Positions 1-10,355 of a stretch of DNA of 64,000 nucleotides are shown here, in pieces. Source of the stretch: Citrobacter sp. FP75 (lineage in GTDB: Bacteria > Pseudomonadota > Gammaproteobacteria > Enterobacterales > Enterobacteriaceae); assembly GCF_018342065.1 (NCBI RefSeq), contig NZ_JAFDOE010000007.1, positions 127,350 through 191,349 on the forward strand. The letters run 5' to 3'. The position numbers were made by a program, and so were the translations under genes. Within the stretch, counting starts at the first letter, position 1, and every line of letters starts with the position of its first letter. Under the pieces are notes generated by a model that was not told where the DNA came from, ran no database searches, and saw nothing but the letters and a program-made list of their open reading frames with translations.

Positions 1-1049
1 GGGTTAAACAGCATCAGTTAAAAACCGATACACCGGTGGCGCTGTATGGCCGCGAAAGCGACATGCAGGCCGTCAAAGCACGTCTGCAGAACGTCGGCTT
101 TAGCCAACTCTCCACGCTCAGCGATGCGCTACAGGATCCCGCGCGCCTGCAGCGCCTGCCGCACTTCGAACAACTGGTTTACCCACAGTGGCTGCACAAT
201 CTCCAGCAGGGTAAAGACGTGGCCGCTAAACCGGCCGGTGACTGGAAAGTGATTGAGGCTGCCTGGGGTGCGCCGAAACTCTATCTGCTCAGCCATATCC
301 CCGGTGCGGGCTACATTGATACCAACGAAGTCGAAAGCGAACCGCTGTGGAACAAAGTCTCCGACGCGCAGCTCAAAGCGATGCTGGCCAAACACGGTAT
401 CCGCCACGACACCACGGTGATTTTGTATGGTCGCGATGTGTATGCAGCAGCGCGTGTCGCACAAATTATGCTGTATGCGGGCGTGAAAGATGTTCGCCTG
501 CTTGACGGTGGCTGGCAGACGTGGTCCGACGCAGGATTACCGGTCGAACGCGGCACGCCCCCTACGGTAAAACCAGAACCTGATTTCGGCGCGACTATTC
601 CCGCCCAACCGCAACTGATGCTGGATATGGAACAGGCGCGTGGCCTGCTGCACCGTCAGGATGCGTCTTTGGTGAGCATTCGTTCATGGCCGGAATTTAT
701 CGGCACCACCAGCGGCTATAGCTACATTAAGCCAAAAGGTGAGATCGCAGGCGCACGCTGGGGTCACGCAGGCAGCGACTCCACGCATATGGAAGACTTC
801 CATAATCCGGACGGCACCATGCGCAGCGCGGACGATATCGCCGCCATGTGGAAGCAGTGGAACATCCTGCCGGAGCAGCAGGTTTCCTTCTACTGCGGCA
901 CCGGCTGGCGCGCCTCAGAGACGTTTATGTATGCCCGCGCGATGGGCTGGAAAAACGTCTCGGTGTATGACGGCGGCTGGTACGAATGGAGCAGCAATCC
1001 GAAGAACCCGGTTGCCAGCGGTGAGCGCGGCCCGGACAGCAGCAAGTAA
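1..1049 (+). CDS. ynjE: Thiosulfate sulfurtransferase YnjE, 5' end outside window
   Basis: YnjE is a multi-domain rhodanese that transfers sulfur from thiosulfate and has been linked to sulfur delivery for molybdopterin synthesis. The reading frame is open from base 3, so the start lies outside the window; about 348 of roughly 435 residues are present. Two rhodanese-type modules are visible. The last carries the active-site loop YCGTGWRASE, whose Cys accepts the sulfane sulfur. The GTG at 36 is internal and should not be taken as the start. The gene is convergent with ynjF, with the two stops only 7 bases apart. Identity is confident from sequence and from the ynjE-ynjF order seen in E. coli. 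Confidence 0.93.
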   Translation, partial: VKQHQLKTDTPVALYGRESDMQAVKARLQNVGFSQLSTLSDALQDPARLQRLPHFEQLVYPQWLHNLQQGKDVAAKPAGDWKVIEAAWGAPKLYLLSHIPGAGYIDTNEVESEPLWNKVSDAQLKAMLAKHGIRHDTTVILYGRDVYAAARVAQIMLYAGVKDVRLLDGGWQTWSDAGLPVERGTPPTVKPEPDFGATIPAQPQLMLDMEQARGLLHRQDASLVSIRSWPEFIGTTSGYSYIKPKGEIAGARWGHAGSDSTHMEDFHNPDGTMRSADDIAAMWKQWNILPEQQVSFYCGTGWRASETFMYARAMGWKNVSVYDGGWYEWSSNPKNPVASGERGPDSSK

Positions 1050-1056
1050 TCTTTGA

Positions 1057-1680
1057 TTATTCCTGACGCTGGACCGCTTTCAGCGTCAGATATCCGCTCC
1101 AGATCCGCGTAAACGTCGTCATCCAGCACAGCGCGCCAAATATCCACGCCAGCACGGCAAAGTAATCAGGAAACAGACAGGCCAGCACGAACAGCAATAT
1201 TGTCTCGGTTCCTTCGGTCAATCCGCCCAGATAATAAAACGACTTATGCGCGTAGCCGGGGTTATCAATCTGGTGTTTCGCCGCCAGCGCCGCAAAGGCC
1301 AGGAAACTACTGCCGGTGCCGATAAACGCAAATAATAGCCAACTGCCCGCCAGCGCATTTTGCTCGGGCGCTGCCAGAATAAATCCAAACGGCACCAGCG
1401 CGTAAAACAGAAAATCGAGTGAAATATCGAGGAATCCCCCGGCATCGGTAAGCCCCCTGCGCCGCGCCAGCGCGCCGTCCAGTCCGTCAAACAACCGATT
1501 AAGTACAATGGCAACCAGTGCCGCCGGATACCAGCCAAGAGCCAGGAACGGCAAGGCCAGCACGCCAATGGCAAAGCCGATTAGCGTCAGGCCGTCCGGC
1601 GAAATACCGGGTTTATCGATAACGCGCACACACTGATGTAACAGCGGTTTTAATCGCGGATGAAGATGACGGTCAAGCAT
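1057..1680 (-). CDS. ynjF: CDP-alcohol phosphatidyltransferase family protein YnjF
   Basis: This is an integral membrane protein of the CDP-alcohol phosphatidyltransferase family, which joins an alcohol head group to a CDP-activated lipid; the true substrate of YnjF is not known to me. The family signature with its spaced Asp residues is seen in DGLDGALARRRGLTDAGG. Several hydrophobic membrane segments follow. I start at the ATG at 1680 (MLDRHLHPR), giving 207 residues, close to E. coli YnjF; the longer open frame upstream lies inside the preceding gene. The start overlaps the end of the AhpD-like gene by 8 bases, which suggests translational coupling in a two-gene operon. Confidence 0.9.
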   Translation of the reverse strand: MLDRHLHPRLKPLLHQCVRVIDKPGISPDGLTLIGFAIGVLALPFLALGWYPAALVAIVLNRLFDGLDGALARRRGLTDAGGFLDISLDFLFYALVPFGFILAAPEQNALAGSWLLFAFIGTGSSFLAFAALAAKHQIDNPGYAHKSFYYLGGLTEGTETILLFVLACLFPDYFAVLAWIFGALCWMTTFTRIWSGYLTLKAVQRQE

Positions 1681-2242
1681 GCGGGCGTCCTTTGAAGCTG
1701 TCGCACAGCCCCTGTGATGGAATATCCAGCGCAGCGTTAAAACGCGCCGAGAGATTTTGAAACGCAATCAGCGCGGTCATTTCGGTAATCGCGTCGTCGG
1801 CAAAATACTGCTTCATTTGCGCCTTCAGTGCATCATCAACCCGCGGCGGCGTGGCGGTCACTGCATCCGCATAGGCCAGGGCTACGCGCTCTTCTTCGCT
1901 AAACAGCGCAGACTCCTGCCAGTTGGCCACCTGCTGCACTTTATCCAGCGCCCCGCAACGTTCGGCGAGCCGCAAGCTGTTGGCATCCACGCAAAAGGCG
2001 CAATGGCACACCTGCGAAACGCGGGTCATCAACAGCGCCCGCAACACCGGCGTTAAGCGCGCTTTTTTACGCTCCAGAAATCCGACAAACAGCGCCACCA
2101 GCCAGAACAAAAACGGCATGCGGCCCCACCAACGCGTGGGATGCAGTACATCGCCATAGTGTTTTTTCTGCGTCGCGACAAGCGGTGACAAGCTGGAAGG
2201 GATACGCGTCAACGGTTTTACCCACGACTGAGGATCGTTCAA
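1673..2242 (-). CDS. Carboxymuconolactone decarboxylase/AhpD-like protein
   Basis: This 189-residue protein has the AhpD-like CxxC motif in VCHCAFCVDAN, typical of carboxymuconolactone decarboxylase family proteins that act as peroxidase partners or thiol oxidoreductases. A hydrophobic segment (MPFLFWLVALFVGF) lies near residues 42-55, which is unusual for soluble AhpD and may anchor the protein. The start is a TTG at 2242, chosen because an AGGAG ribosome-binding site sits about 7 bases upstream. It is followed by ynjF with an 8-base overlap and diverges from nudG. I do not recall it in the K-12 version of this locus. Actual substrate unknown. Confidence 0.8.
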   Translation of the reverse strand: MNDPQSWVKPLTRIPSSLSPLVATQKKHYGDVLHPTRWWGRMPFLFWLVALFVGFLERKKARLTPVLRALLMTRVSQVCHCAFCVDANSLRLAERCGALDKVQQVANWQESALFSEEERVALAYADAVTATPPRVDDALKAQMKQYFADDAITEMTALIAFQNLSARFNAALDIPSQGLCDSFKGRPHA

Positions 2243-2288
2243 CGGTTGCTCCTGAATACTTTTGGTGAAACTTATGGTTGAGGATAGT

Positions 2289-2315
2289 ATGTCATTTTCT
2301 GCTGTTAGATCTTGA
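2289..2315 (+). other. Possible 8-codon leader ORF coupled to nudG
   Basis: ATG at 2289 is preceded by GAGGA and opens an 8-codon frame ending TGA at 2313-2315. The TGA overlaps an in-frame nudG ATG (TGATG). No ribosome-binding site is obvious for nudG itself, so re-initiation is a plausible way to start it. Coding is inferred only from this geometry. Confidence 0.35.
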
Positions 2316-2323
2316 TGAATATG

Positions 2324-2731
2324 ATGAAAATCCTCGACGTGGTCGCCGCTATCCTTGAACGTGATGGCAAAATTTTACTGGCTCAGCGCCCGGCGCATAC
2401 GGATCAGCCGGGTATGTGGGAGCTTGCTGGCGGCAAGGTTGAGTCTGGCGAAAGCCAGCCGCAGGCGCTGATGCGTGAACTGCGTGAGGAACTCGGTATT
2501 GAGGCGGTCGTTGGGCAATACGTTGCCAGCCATCAACGCGAAGTGTCAGGCCGGATGATTCACCTGCATGCCTGGCATGTGCCGGCTTATCAGGGCGAAC
2601 TGAACGCGCATGAGCATCAGCAACTGGTGTGGTGCTCACCTGAAGAGGCGCTGGAGTATCCGCTGGCGCCTGCCGACATCCCGCTCTTGCAGGCGTTTAT
2701 TCTTTTACGCGACGCCAGACCAGCGGATTAG
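2324..2731 (+). CDS. nudG: Nudix pyrophosphohydrolase NudG
   Basis: NudG hydrolyses oxidised or modified pyrimidine (deoxy)nucleoside triphosphates, such as 5-hydroxy-CTP, as part of nucleotide-pool cleaning in the cytoplasm. The Nudix box is complete, running from GGKVESGE to RELREELGI with the REXXEE core. I place the start at ATG 2324 (MKILDVV) because that gives 135 residues as in E. coli; ATG 2315, which overlaps a tiny upstream ORF, is a real alternative. The last 35 bases overlap the convergent ynjH. Confidence 0.92.
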   Translation: MKILDVVAAILERDGKILLAQRPAHTDQPGMWELAGGKVESGESQPQALMRELREELGIEAVVGQYVASHQREVSGRMIHLHAWHVPAYQGELNAHEHQQLVWCSPEEALEYPLAPADIPLLQAFILLRDARPAD

Positions 2732-2972
2732 TACTGATCGTTTTATCATCGCGCTGGCATTGCAACAGTACGCCATCGGCCTTGATCACCGCACCTTCCG
2801 AATAGTTTTGATCCTGATAAATGCAGCACTGACTACACGGCTGCGCACGCTGACCGCTGGAACTGAACACTTCCGGCGGCACGTTAACCTGTACATCCGG
2901 GCGATAAAGCTGATTTGCCAGTGCCGCGCTGGACAGCATTGCCAGCGCACCTGCCATGATAAAACGGCGCAT
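2697..2972 (-). CDS. ynjH: Exported DUF1496 protein YnjH
   Basis: This is a 91-residue exported protein of unknown function. An N-terminal signal peptide is clear (MRRFIMAGALAMLSSAALA, cleavage after ALA). The mature part has a cysteine cluster, PCSQCCIY, plus a later Cys, suggesting disulfides or metal binding in the periplasm. Its length and order next to nudG match E. coli ynjH. Its 3' end overlaps that of nudG by 35 bases. Confidence 0.9.
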   Translation of the reverse strand: MRRFIMAGALAMLSSAALANQLYRPDVQVNVPPEVFSSSGQRAQPCSQCCIYQDQNYSEGAVIKADGVLLQCQRDDKTISTNPLVWRRVKE

Positions 2973-3107
2973 ATTTTTTCCTTTTAAACTGACATCTATG
3001 CACAGTATAACGGTAGAAACCGGCAGAAACTTTAGTCCCTTCCCTCATCGTTTTTGGTTATGACCGATGCCACACTATTAATTTCCTTAGCGGGGTTAAT
3101 TTTTTTC

Positions 3108-3138
3108 TTGCGTCCCGTCACACTGCTGATGTTATAGT
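3108..3138 (+). promoter_or_regulatory. Candidate sigma70 promoter of gdhA
   Basis: In the 238-base gap before gdhA, TTGCGT at 3108-3113 and TATAGT at 3133-3138 are separated by 19 bases and fit a weak -35/-10 pair. The start site would lie about 65 bases before the gdhA ATG. Spacing is longer than ideal, so this is a candidate only. Confidence 0.35.
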
Positions 3139-3210
3139 CAAAAACTGCACAACACTTAACACAAACATCAAAAATATAACCATATCAATACATAAGAGGT
3201 TTTTATATCT

Positions 3211-4554
3211 ATGGATCAGACATGTTCTCTGGAGTCATTTCTCAACCATGTGCAAAAGCGCGACCCGAATCAAACCGAGTTCGCGCAAGCCGTTCGTGAG
3301 GTAATGACGACGCTGTGGCCGTTCCTCGAACAAAACCCGCGTTACCGCCAAATGTCGCTGCTGGAACGCCTGGTTGAGCCTGAGCGCGTGATCCAGTTCC
3401 GCGTGGTCTGGCTGGATGACCGTAATCAGGTGCAGGTTAACCGTGCCTGGCGCGTGCAGTTTAGCTCTGCGATTGGCCCCTACAAAGGCGGCATGCGTTT
3501 CCATCCGTCGGTAAACCTGTCGATCCTGAAATTCCTCGGCTTCGAGCAGACCTTTAAAAACGCCCTCACCACTCTGCCGATGGGCGGAGGTAAAGGCGGT
3601 AGCGATTTCGATCCGAAAGGGAAAAGCGAAGGCGAAGTGATGCGTTTTTGCCAGTCACTGATGACAGAACTGTTCCGCCACTTAGGGCCAGACACTGACG
3701 TCCCGGCGGGCGATATCGGCGTGGGTGGTCGTGAAGTCGGCTTTATGGCCGGGATGATGAAAAAACTGTCCAACAACAGCGCCTGCGTCTTTACCGGGAA
3801 AGGTCTGTCGTTTGGCGGCAGTTTGATCCGCCCGGAAGCGACTGGCTACGGCCTGGTGTACTTCACCGAAGCGATGCTCAAACGCCATGGTCTGGGCTTT
3901 GAAGGCATGCGCGTCGCCGTTTCCGGCTCCGGTAACGTGGCACAATTCGCCATTGAGAAAGCGATGGAGTTTGGCGCGCGCGTGGTGACCGCCTCTGATT
4001 CCAGCGGTACCGTGGTCGACGAAAGTGGATTTACCAAAGAAAAACTGGCGCGTCTGTGCGCGATTAAAGACAGCCGCGATGGTCGGGTGGCGGATTATGC
4101 CCGCGAGTTTGGCCTGACCTATCTGGAAGGCAAGCAGCCGTGGTCGGTGCCGGTTGATATCGCCCTGCCGTGCGCCACGCAGAACGAACTGGATGTGGAA
4201 GCCGCGCAAATGCTTATCACCAACGGCGTCAAGGCCGTGGCCGAGGGTGCAAATATGCCGACCACCATCGAAGCCACCGATCTGTTCCTGGAGGCCGGCG
4301 TGCTGTTTGCGCCAGGTAAAGCCGCCAACGCCGGTGGCGTAGCGACATCCGGTCTGGAAATGGCGCAGAACGCCGCACGTCTGGGCTGGAAAGCAGAGAA
4401 AGTGGATGCGCGTCTGCACCACATCATGCTGGATATTCACCATGCCTGCGTCGAGTACGGTGGTGAGAGCAAACAAACCAACTACGTACGTGGCGCCAAC
4501 ATCGCGGGCTTCGTGAAGGTTGCCGACGCGATGCTGGGCCAGGGTGTGATTTAA
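3211..4554 (+). CDS. gdhA: NADP-specific glutamate dehydrogenase
   Basis: GdhA makes glutamate from 2-oxoglutarate, ammonia and NADPH, the route used when ammonia is plentiful. The 447-residue length equals that of E. coli GdhA. Substrate and catalytic lysines are in place: K92 in GPYKGGM, K116 in the FEQTFK segment, and K128 in PMGGGKGG. The nucleotide-binding glycine motif SGSGNVAQ follows in the second domain. AAGAGG lies upstream of the ATG. It is a single-gene unit followed by a REP element. Confidence 0.98.
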   Translation: MDQTCSLESFLNHVQKRDPNQTEFAQAVREVMTTLWPFLEQNPRYRQMSLLERLVEPERVIQFRVVWLDDRNQVQVNRAWRVQFSSAIGPYKGGMRFHPSVNLSILKFLGFEQTFKNALTTLPMGGGKGGSDFDPKGKSEGEVMRFCQSLMTELFRHLGPDTDVPAGDIGVGGREVGFMAGMMKKLSNNSACVFTGKGLSFGGSLIRPEATGYGLVYFTEAMLKRHGLGFEGMRVAVSGSGNVAQFAIEKAMEFGARVVTASDSSGTVVDESGFTKEKLARLCAIKDSRDGRVADYAREFGLTYLEGKQPWSVPVDIALPCATQNELDVEAAQMLITNGVKAVAEGANMPTTIEATDLFLEAGVLFAPGKAANAGGVATSGLEMAQNAARLGWKAEKVDARLHHIMLDIHHACVEYGGESKQTNYVRGANIAGFVKVADAMLGQGVI

Positions 4555-4566
4555 TTTTGTTTCTAT

Positions 4567-4606
4567 AGACCGGATAAGGCACGCGTGCCGTCATCCGGCC
4601 TACAAA
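4567..4606. repeat. REP-type palindromic repeat
   Basis: The gap between gdhA and topB holds an inverted repeat built on CCGGATAAGGC and GTCATCCGGCCTAC, the arms of an enterobacterial REP (repetitive extragenic palindromic) unit. It lies between two convergent genes, the usual place, and may act as a transcript-end or stability structure for gdhA. E. coli has ynjI near this position; no such gene is present here. Confidence 0.75.
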
Positions 4607-4610
4607 CGTA

Positions 4611-6551
4611 TTACAGGCTCGCCTCATCAGATGGCGGGCCTTTTTTCGCCGTGCGTTTACGCGGCGCGCTCTTTTTCTTTTCCGCGCCAGTGGGCGCCGT
4701 AATTCCCCGGAATCGGCGCACCGGCGTGCGTTTGGCCTGGTCGATAAGCTGATACAGCGTGTCCACCAGCGGCTGCATAAAGTCCTGATAGCGACACTGT
4801 TTTTCACTGATTTGCGTCAGGATCGATTCCCAGTGCGCGGTCATATCTGGACGCGTTGCCATTTCGGGCAGCGAATGAAACAGCGCTTTTCCAGGATCCG
4901 TAGAGTGTATATAGCGGCCTTTCTTCACGAGGAATCCGCGCTTAAACAGCAGTTCTATAATCCCCGCACGCGTGGCTTCCGTTCCCAGTCCATCGGTGGC
5001 GCGCAGGATCTTTTTCAGATCTTTATCCTGCACAAACCGCGCAATCCCGGTCATCGCCGACAGCAGCGTTGCGTCGGTAAAATGGCGCGGCGGCTGGGTC
5101 TGACGTTCCACCACTTCGCCTTTCTCGCACAAGAGTTCGTCATCTTTTGCCACGACCGGCAGCGGCGTACCGTCGTTCTCTTCATCGCGCTCTTTGTTGC
5201 CAAGCAGCGTGCGCCACCCGGCTTCCGCGAGGAAACGGGCTTTGGCCACAAACTTGCCTTTCGCAATATCCAGTTCAATAACGCACTTACGGAATACCGC
5301 GTCCGGGCAGAACTGCATCAGATATTGACGCGCAATCAGGTTATACACCTTTGCTTCGTTATCATTCAGGTTGATGGATGAAGTGCGCGCGGTGGGAATA
5401 ATCGCGTGGTGCGCATCGACCTTTTTATCATCCCAGCAGCGATTACGCGTATCAGGATTAACCGCCGGCTGCGGTAGTAAATCTGGCGCGTGGACCGCGA
5501 TCGCGTTCATCACCGCATGACGCCCGGCAAAGTGTTCCTCCGGCAGATAGCGGCTATCTGAACGCGGATAGGTGATTAGTTTATGGGTTTCATACAGCTT
5601 CTGGCAGATATCCAGTACGTTTTGCGCGCTCAGCCCGAAGCGTTTAGCCGCTTCAATCTGCAACGCCGACAGCGAAAACGGTAGAGGTGCAGATTCTGAT
5701 TCCCGTTTATCGTTATAGCTGGTGACTATCGCCGGTTGACCGTTGATGCGGTTCACCACGTGCTCAGCCAGCGTACGATTCAGCAAACGCCCTTCTTCAT
5801 CCTGATACGGCTCACACGCCTCGCTGGGCTGCCAGATAGCGGTAAAACGCTCGTCGGCAGGCGTGACGATATGCGCTTTCACTTCAAAGAAATCTTTGGC
5901 AACGAAGTTTTCAATCTCTTCATCACGACGCACCACCAGGCCGAGAACCGGCGTCTGTACGCGCCCGACGGAGAGTACGCCCTGATAACCCGCATTACGC
6001 CCGAGGATGGTGTAAGCACGCGTCATATTGATGCCATACAGCCAGTCAGCGCGCGCACGCGCCAGCGCCGAGACGCACAGCGGGATGAACTCACTGTTGG
6101 CGCGCAGGCGAGAAATCGCCCGCTCTACCGCCTGTGGGTTAAGGTCGTTAATCAGGCAACGTTGTACCTGCTGGCGCTTTTCTGGCGCCAATTGCAGGTA
6201 ATCCAGCACTTCATCAACCAGCAACTGTCCTTCACGATCGGGGTCTCCCGCGTGAATGACTTCACTGGCTTCATGCAGAAAGCGCTTAATGACGTTGAGC
6301 TGTTTAGTGACGGAGGGACGCGGCTGCAGTTGCCACTTTTGCGGCACAATCGGCAGATCGACCAGACTCCAGCGCGCATAGCGACTGTCGTAGGCGTCCG
6401 GCTGCGCCTGTTCAAGCAGGTGACCGATACACCAGGTCACCACTTGTCCGTTTCCGCATTCAATAAAACCATCACCTTTGCGATGCGGCTTAGGTAGCAC
6501 ATCGGCAATGGCGCGCGCCAGACTCGGTTTTTCGGCAATAAACAACCGCAT
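4611..6551 (-). CDS. topB: DNA topoisomerase III
   Basis: TopB is a type IA topoisomerase that cuts one strand and decatenates single-stranded or hemicatenated DNA, working with RecQ and at replication forks. The Toprim domain is at the N terminus (AEKPS, then DPDREGQ near residue 103). The active-site tyrosine is Y328 in ITYPRSD. The C-terminal tail is Lys/Arg-rich, as in E. coli. The start is ATG 6551 ([10 protein letters not shown]), giving 646 residues; the longer open frame upstream belongs to the end of selD. It begins 4 bases after the selD stop, so selD-topB form an operon. Confidence 0.97.
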   Translation of the reverse strand: MRLFIAEKPSLARAIADVLPKPHRKGDGFIECGNGQVVTWCIGHLLEQAQPDAYDSRYARWSLVDLPIVPQKWQLQPRPSVTKQLNVIKRFLHEASEVIHAGDPDREGQLLVDEVLDYLQLAPEKRQQVQRCLINDLNPQAVERAISRLRANSEFIPLCVSALARARADWLYGINMTRAYTILGRNAGYQGVLSVGRVQTPVLGLVVRRDEEIENFVAKDFFEVKAHIVTPADERFTAIWQPSEACEPYQDEEGRLLNRTLAEHVVNRINGQPAIVTSYNDKRESESAPLPFSLSALQIEAAKRFGLSAQNVLDICQKLYETHKLITYPRSDSRYLPEEHFAGRHAVMNAIAVHAPDLLPQPAVNPDTRNRCWDDKKVDAHHAIIPTARTSSINLNDNEAKVYNLIARQYLMQFCPDAVFRKCVIELDIAKGKFVAKARFLAEAGWRTLLGNKERDEENDGTPLPVVAKDDELLCEKGEVVERQTQPPRHFTDATLLSAMTGIARFVQDKDLKKILRATDGLGTEATRAGIIELLFKRGFLVKKGRYIHSTDPGKALFHSLPEMATRPDMTAHWESILTQISEKQCRYQDFMQPLVDTLYQLIDQAKRTPVRRFRGITAPTGAEKKKSAPRKRTAKKGPPSDEASL

Positions 6552-6555
6552 CGAA

Positions 6556-7599
6556 TTAACGGATCTCAACCATGGCGCGACCGCCACGGGCTTCCACCAG
6601 TTCACCAATGGCGGTGAGGGCAATGCCAAACTGCGCCGCGACCGCTTTAACTTCAGCTTCAGATTCCGGGGTCACAGCCAACAACAGGCCGCCGGAGGTT
6701 TGCGGATCGCACAGCAAATCGCGTACCGCCTGCGGCATTTCACCCATCAGGTGTCCGTAGCTGGCAAAGTTGCGCTGTGTGCCGCCCGGTACTGCGCCCT
6801 GCGCGATGTACTCTTCAACGCCAGGCAGTTTTGGAATATCCTGGTAAACTACCTGTGCCTGGACTCCCGCCCCCTGGCACATCTCGCTCAGGTGCCCCAG
6901 CAGACCGAAACCGGTGACGTCGGTCATGGCTTTCACGCCATCAATATCTGCAAACGCCGCACCAGCAACGTTCATGCGACACATGACTTCCGTCGCCAGT
7001 CCAACATGCTCGGGCTTGAGCAGCGATTTTTTCTCTGCGGTGGTCAACACGCCTATACCCAACGGCTTGGTGAGAAACAGCTTGCATCCCGCTTCAGCGG
7101 TGCTGTTTTTCTTCACGCGTTCGGTCGGAACCACGCCCGTCACGGCCAGACCAAAAATCGGCTCCGGAGCATCGATAGAGTGTCCACCCGCCAGCGCAAT
7201 GCCAGCCTCGCGACAGGCAAAACGCCCGCCTTCGGTCACTTCGCGGGCGATTTCCGGTGCCAGCTTATCGAGAGGCCAGCCCAGAATCGCGATAGCCATA
7301 ATCGGTTTGCCGCCCATGGCGAAAATATCGCTGATGGCGTTGGTCGCGGCGATGCGGCCAAAATCAAACGGATTATCGACAATCGGCATAAAGAAATCGG
7401 TGGTGCTGATAACGCTGGTGCCATTACCCAGATCGTACACCGCCGCGTCATCGCGGGTTTCATTTCCCACGAGTAAATTCGGATCAATAAACTTCGCCTG
7501 ATCGCTGTGCAGGATGGTTTCCAGCACTTTGGGGGAAATTTTACAACCGCAACCGGCTCCGTGGCTGTATTGCGTTAAACGAATAGCTTGCTCGCTCAT
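6556..7599 (-). CDS. selD: Selenophosphate synthetase
   Basis: SelD makes selenophosphate from selenide and ATP, the selenium donor for selenocysteine tRNA and selenouridine. The 347-residue length matches E. coli. The catalytic loop SHGAGCGCK carries C17 and K20, and the Asp-rich nucleotide/Mg site is seen in [10 protein letters not shown]. It precedes topB by 4 bases, so the two are likely co-transcribed. The organism therefore probably makes selenoproteins, which is relevant to the Cys-type FdhF at 40204. Confidence 0.97.
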   Translation of the reverse strand: MSEQAIRLTQYSHGAGCGCKISPKVLETILHSDQAKFIDPNLLVGNETRDDAAVYDLGNGTSVISTTDFFMPIVDNPFDFGRIAATNAISDIFAMGGKPIMAIAILGWPLDKLAPEIAREVTEGGRFACREAGIALAGGHSIDAPEPIFGLAVTGVVPTERVKKNSTAEAGCKLFLTKPLGIGVLTTAEKKSLLKPEHVGLATEVMCRMNVAGAAFADIDGVKAMTDVTGFGLLGHLSEMCQGAGVQAQVVYQDIPKLPGVEEYIAQGAVPGGTQRNFASYGHLMGEMPQAVRDLLCDPQTSGGLLLAVTPESEAEVKAVAAQFGIALTAIGELVEARGGRAMVEIR

Positions 7600-7715
7600 G
7601 GACTACTCCTGTCATTGCAATCGGGCTATGGTAGCGCTCATTCCATGATGTGGTAAGAGTGACTGTCTGAATTCGGGTGTCTTTGCTCATAATCCAGACA
7701 GTTTTGCCGTTGATA

Positions 7716-8267
7716 TCAGAAATAACGGACGAACGAGGTCGGATCGGCAAGGTTTATCGAGGTGGAAGCTTTAAGCTGCGGCGTCCCCAGATAAAGGAAA
7801 CCGACAATTTTATCCTGTGGGCGACAATCAAACGCTTCGCGGACCACCGAGCTTTCCGTTAATGCGCCAGTGCGCCAGATTCCGCCAAAGCCTTGCGCAA
7901 TCGCGGCCATCTGCATTGCCATTACCGCGCAACCGGCAGACATTTCCTGCTCCCACTGCGGGACTTTGTCGCTTTCTTCACATTTCGCAACTACCGTAAT
8001 AATCAGTGGTGCACGAAACGGCGCAGTACGCGCTTTTTCGACGGCCTTTTCGTCACCCTCTGCGGCTATCGCCCCTTTTTCGAGCACGCTGCTAAAACGC
8101 TCACGGCCTTCACCTTCAATGACAAAAAATTGCCACGGCTGCAACGTTTTGTGATCCGGTGCACGCATCCCCGCCCGCAGGATGTTTTGCAGTTGCTCGC
8201 CCGCCGGTGCAGGTTCAACAAGACGGGAGGTGCTACGACGAGTCATAAGTAATTCGAGTGCATCCAT
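7716..8267 (-). CDS. ydjA: Nitroreductase family protein YdjA
   Basis: YdjA is a small FMN-dependent nitroreductase-fold oxidoreductase; its natural substrate is not known. The 183-residue length equals that of E. coli YdjA. The N-terminal RRSTSRL segment and [12 protein letters not shown] are typical FMN-contact regions, and GFGGIWR lies near the cofactor pocket. It lies upstream of selD on the same strand, with 116 bases between, so co-transcription is possible. Identity confident, function weakly known. Confidence 0.94.
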   Translation of the reverse strand: MDALELLMTRRSTSRLVEPAPAGEQLQNILRAGMRAPDHKTLQPWQFFVIEGEGRERFSSVLEKGAIAAEGDEKAVEKARTAPFRAPLIITVVAKCEESDKVPQWEQEMSAGCAVMAMQMAAIAQGFGGIWRTGALTESSVVREAFDCRPQDKIVGFLYLGTPQLKASTSINLADPTSFVRYF

Positions 8268-8442
8268 TTGCTTAACTCCAACAATGAGATTTATTCACAA
8301 AATTAACACGTGAGCGAATTTTGTTACAGCACCGGTAGTGATTCCTGCTGACAAGTGCCTGCCGGGTCATTACGATAGCCACATCTTAACGCCTTTATCC
8401 GGTAGAACGGAGAGGCGTGTTGCTCATCGGTAGGGAGAATAC

Positions 8443-10299
8443 ATGCGAACCCTGTGGCGTTTTATTGCCGGAATTTTTAAATGGACGTGGCGAATACTGA
8501 ATTTCGTCCGTGAATGTGTACTGAATCTGTTCTTTATTTTTCTGGTACTGGTGGGCGTGGGTATCTGGATGCAGGTCAGCAGCAGCAATACCAGTGAACA
8601 CGCCGAGCGAGGCGCGCTGCTGCTGGATATCTCGGGCGTCATTGTTGATAAACCCTCAAGCACCAGCCGCTTAAGCGTGATTGGCCGTCAGCTGTTTGGC
8701 GCCAGCTCCGATCGTCTGCAGGAAAACTCGCTGTTCGATATCGTCAACACCATTCGCCAGGCAAAAGACGATCGCAACATCACCGGCATCGTGATGGATT
8801 TAAAAAACTTTGCCGGAGCCGACCAGCCGTCCATGCAGTATATCGGCAAAGCGCTGCGCGAATTCCGCGACAGCGGGAAACCGGTGTTTGCCGTGGGCGA
8901 TAACTTCAGCCAGGGGCAGTATTATCTGGCGAGTTTTGCCAACAAAATTTGGCTCTCCCCGCAGGGTTCGGTTGACCTGCACGGCTTTGCCACCAACGGT
9001 CTGTACTACAAGTCTCTGCTGGATAAGCTGAAAGTCTCTACCCACGTGTTCCGCGTCGGCACCTATAAGTCTGCCGTCGAGCCGTTTATTCGCGACGATA
9101 TGTCCCCGGCCGCGCGTGAAGCCGACAGTCGCTGGATTGGCGAGCTGTGGCAGAACTACCTCGACACCGTTGCTGCTAACCGTCAGATCCCGGCTCAACA
9201 GGTGTTCCCTGGCGCGCAGGCCATGCTTGATGGTCTGACGAAAGTGGATGGCGATACCGCGAAGTACGCCCTCGACAATAAACTGGTCGATGCCCTCGCC
9301 TCCAGCGCCGAAGTAGAAAAATTGCTGACCAAACAGTTTGGCTGGAGCAAAGCGGATAAAAACTATCGCGCCGTCAGCTATTACGATTACACGCTAAAAA
9401 CCCCGGCTGACACTGGCGACAGCATTGGCGTGGTCTTTGCCAATGGCGCGATTATGGACGGTGAAGAAACGCCAGGTAATGTCGGAGGTGACACCACCGC
9501 CGCGCAGATCCGCGAAGCACGCCTCGATCCGAAGGTGAAAGCCATTGTCCTGCGCGTGAACAGCCCAGGCGGCAGCGTCAGCGCCTCCGAAGTGATCCGC
9601 TCTGAGTTGGCTGCGGCAAAAGCGGCGGGCAAACCGGTAGTCGTGTCCATGGGTGGCATGGCGGCATCAGGTGGGTACTGGATCTCAACCCCGGCAAGCT
9701 ACATTGTGGCGAACCCCAGCACCTTAACTGGCTCAATCGGCATCTTTGGCGTGATCAACACCGTTGAGCACAGCCTGGATTCCATTGGTGTGCATACCGA
9801 CGGCGTGGCAACCTCACCGCTGGCCGATATTTCCGTCACCAAAGCATTGCCGCCGGAAGTGCAGCAGATGATGCAACTCAGCATCGAGAACGGTTATAAG
9901 CGCTTCATCACACTAGTGGCAGATGCACGTAAGACAACGCCAGAGCAGATTGATAAAATCGCGCAGGGCCACGTCTGGACAGGTCAGGATGCGAAAGCTA
10001 ACGGCCTGGTCGACAGTCTCGGTGACTTCGACGACGCCGTAGCAAAAGCGGCGGAACTGGCCAAACTGAAACAATGGCACATTGATTATTATCAGGACGA
10101 ACCGACGTTCGTTGATATGGTCATGGACAGCATGTCAGGTTCCGTGCGCGCTATGTTGCCAGAAGCGATTCAGGCCATGCTCCCCGCGCCGTTAGCCTCT
10201 GCGGCAAGCGTGGTAAAAACCGAAAGTGATAAGCTGGCCGCATTTAACGACCCGCAGAACCGTTATGCGTTCTGCCTGACCTGCGCCAACGTTCGCTAA
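8443..10299 (+). CDS. sppA: Signal peptide peptidase SppA (protease IV)
   Basis: SppA is an inner-membrane serine protease that degrades cleaved signal peptides. One N-terminal membrane segment ([15 protein letters not shown], about residues 27-41) anchors it, with the bulk in the periplasm. The tandem S49 peptidase halves are present. The Ser/Lys dyad is seen as the Lys of [11 protein letters not shown] and the Ser of [10 protein letters not shown], corresponding to E. coli K209 and S409. The 618-residue length matches E. coli. A GGGAG ribosome-binding site precedes the ATG, and a strong terminator follows. Confidence 0.97.
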   Translation: MRTLWRFIAGIFKWTWRILNFVRECVLNLFFIFLVLVGVGIWMQVSSSNTSEHAERGALLLDISGVIVDKPSSTSRLSVIGRQLFGASSDRLQENSLFDIVNTIRQAKDDRNITGIVMDLKNFAGADQPSMQYIGKALREFRDSGKPVFAVGDNFSQGQYYLASFANKIWLSPQGSVDLHGFATNGLYYKSLLDKLKVSTHVFRVGTYKSAVEPFIRDDMSPAAREADSRWIGELWQNYLDTVAANRQIPAQQVFPGAQAMLDGLTKVDGDTAKYALDNKLVDALASSAEVEKLLTKQFGWSKADKNYRAVSYYDYTLKTPADTGDSIGVVFANGAIMDGEETPGNVGGDTTAAQIREARLDPKVKAIVLRVNSPGGSVSASEVIRSELAAAKAAGKPVVVSMGGMAASGGYWISTPASYIVANPSTLTGSIGIFGVINTVEHSLDSIGVHTDGVATSPLADISVTKALPPEVQQMMQLSIENGYKRFITLVADARKTTPEQIDKIAQGHVWTGQDAKANGLVDSLGDFDDAVAKAAELAKLKQWHIDYYQDEPTFVDMVMDSMSGSVRAMLPEAIQAMLPAPLASAASVVKTESDKLAAFNDPQNRYAFCLTCANVR

Positions 10300-10306
10300 C
10301 AATTGA

Positions 10307-10334
10307 CCCCTCTTCGGGATGAAGAGGGGTTTTT
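10307..10334 (+). terminator. Rho-independent terminator after sppA
   Basis: CCCCTCTTC and GAAGAGGGG form a perfect 9-base stem with a 5-base loop, followed by five T. It separates sppA from ansA. Confidence 0.92.
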
Positions 10335-10355
10335 CTTTGAGACAGAAGAAACGTC

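Noticed and set aside
3682-4476. A 264-codon minus-strand frame inside gdhA
   Set aside because: It is a shadow of the GC-rich gdhA coding frame; gdhA is certain and the shadow has no start signal.
5736-6497. A 253-codon plus-strand frame inside topB
   Set aside because: It is an antisense shadow of a well-conserved gene and has no recognisable domain.
6478-7476. A 332-codon plus-strand frame inside selD and topB
   Set aside because: It spans two confident minus-strand genes in antisense, including their junction.
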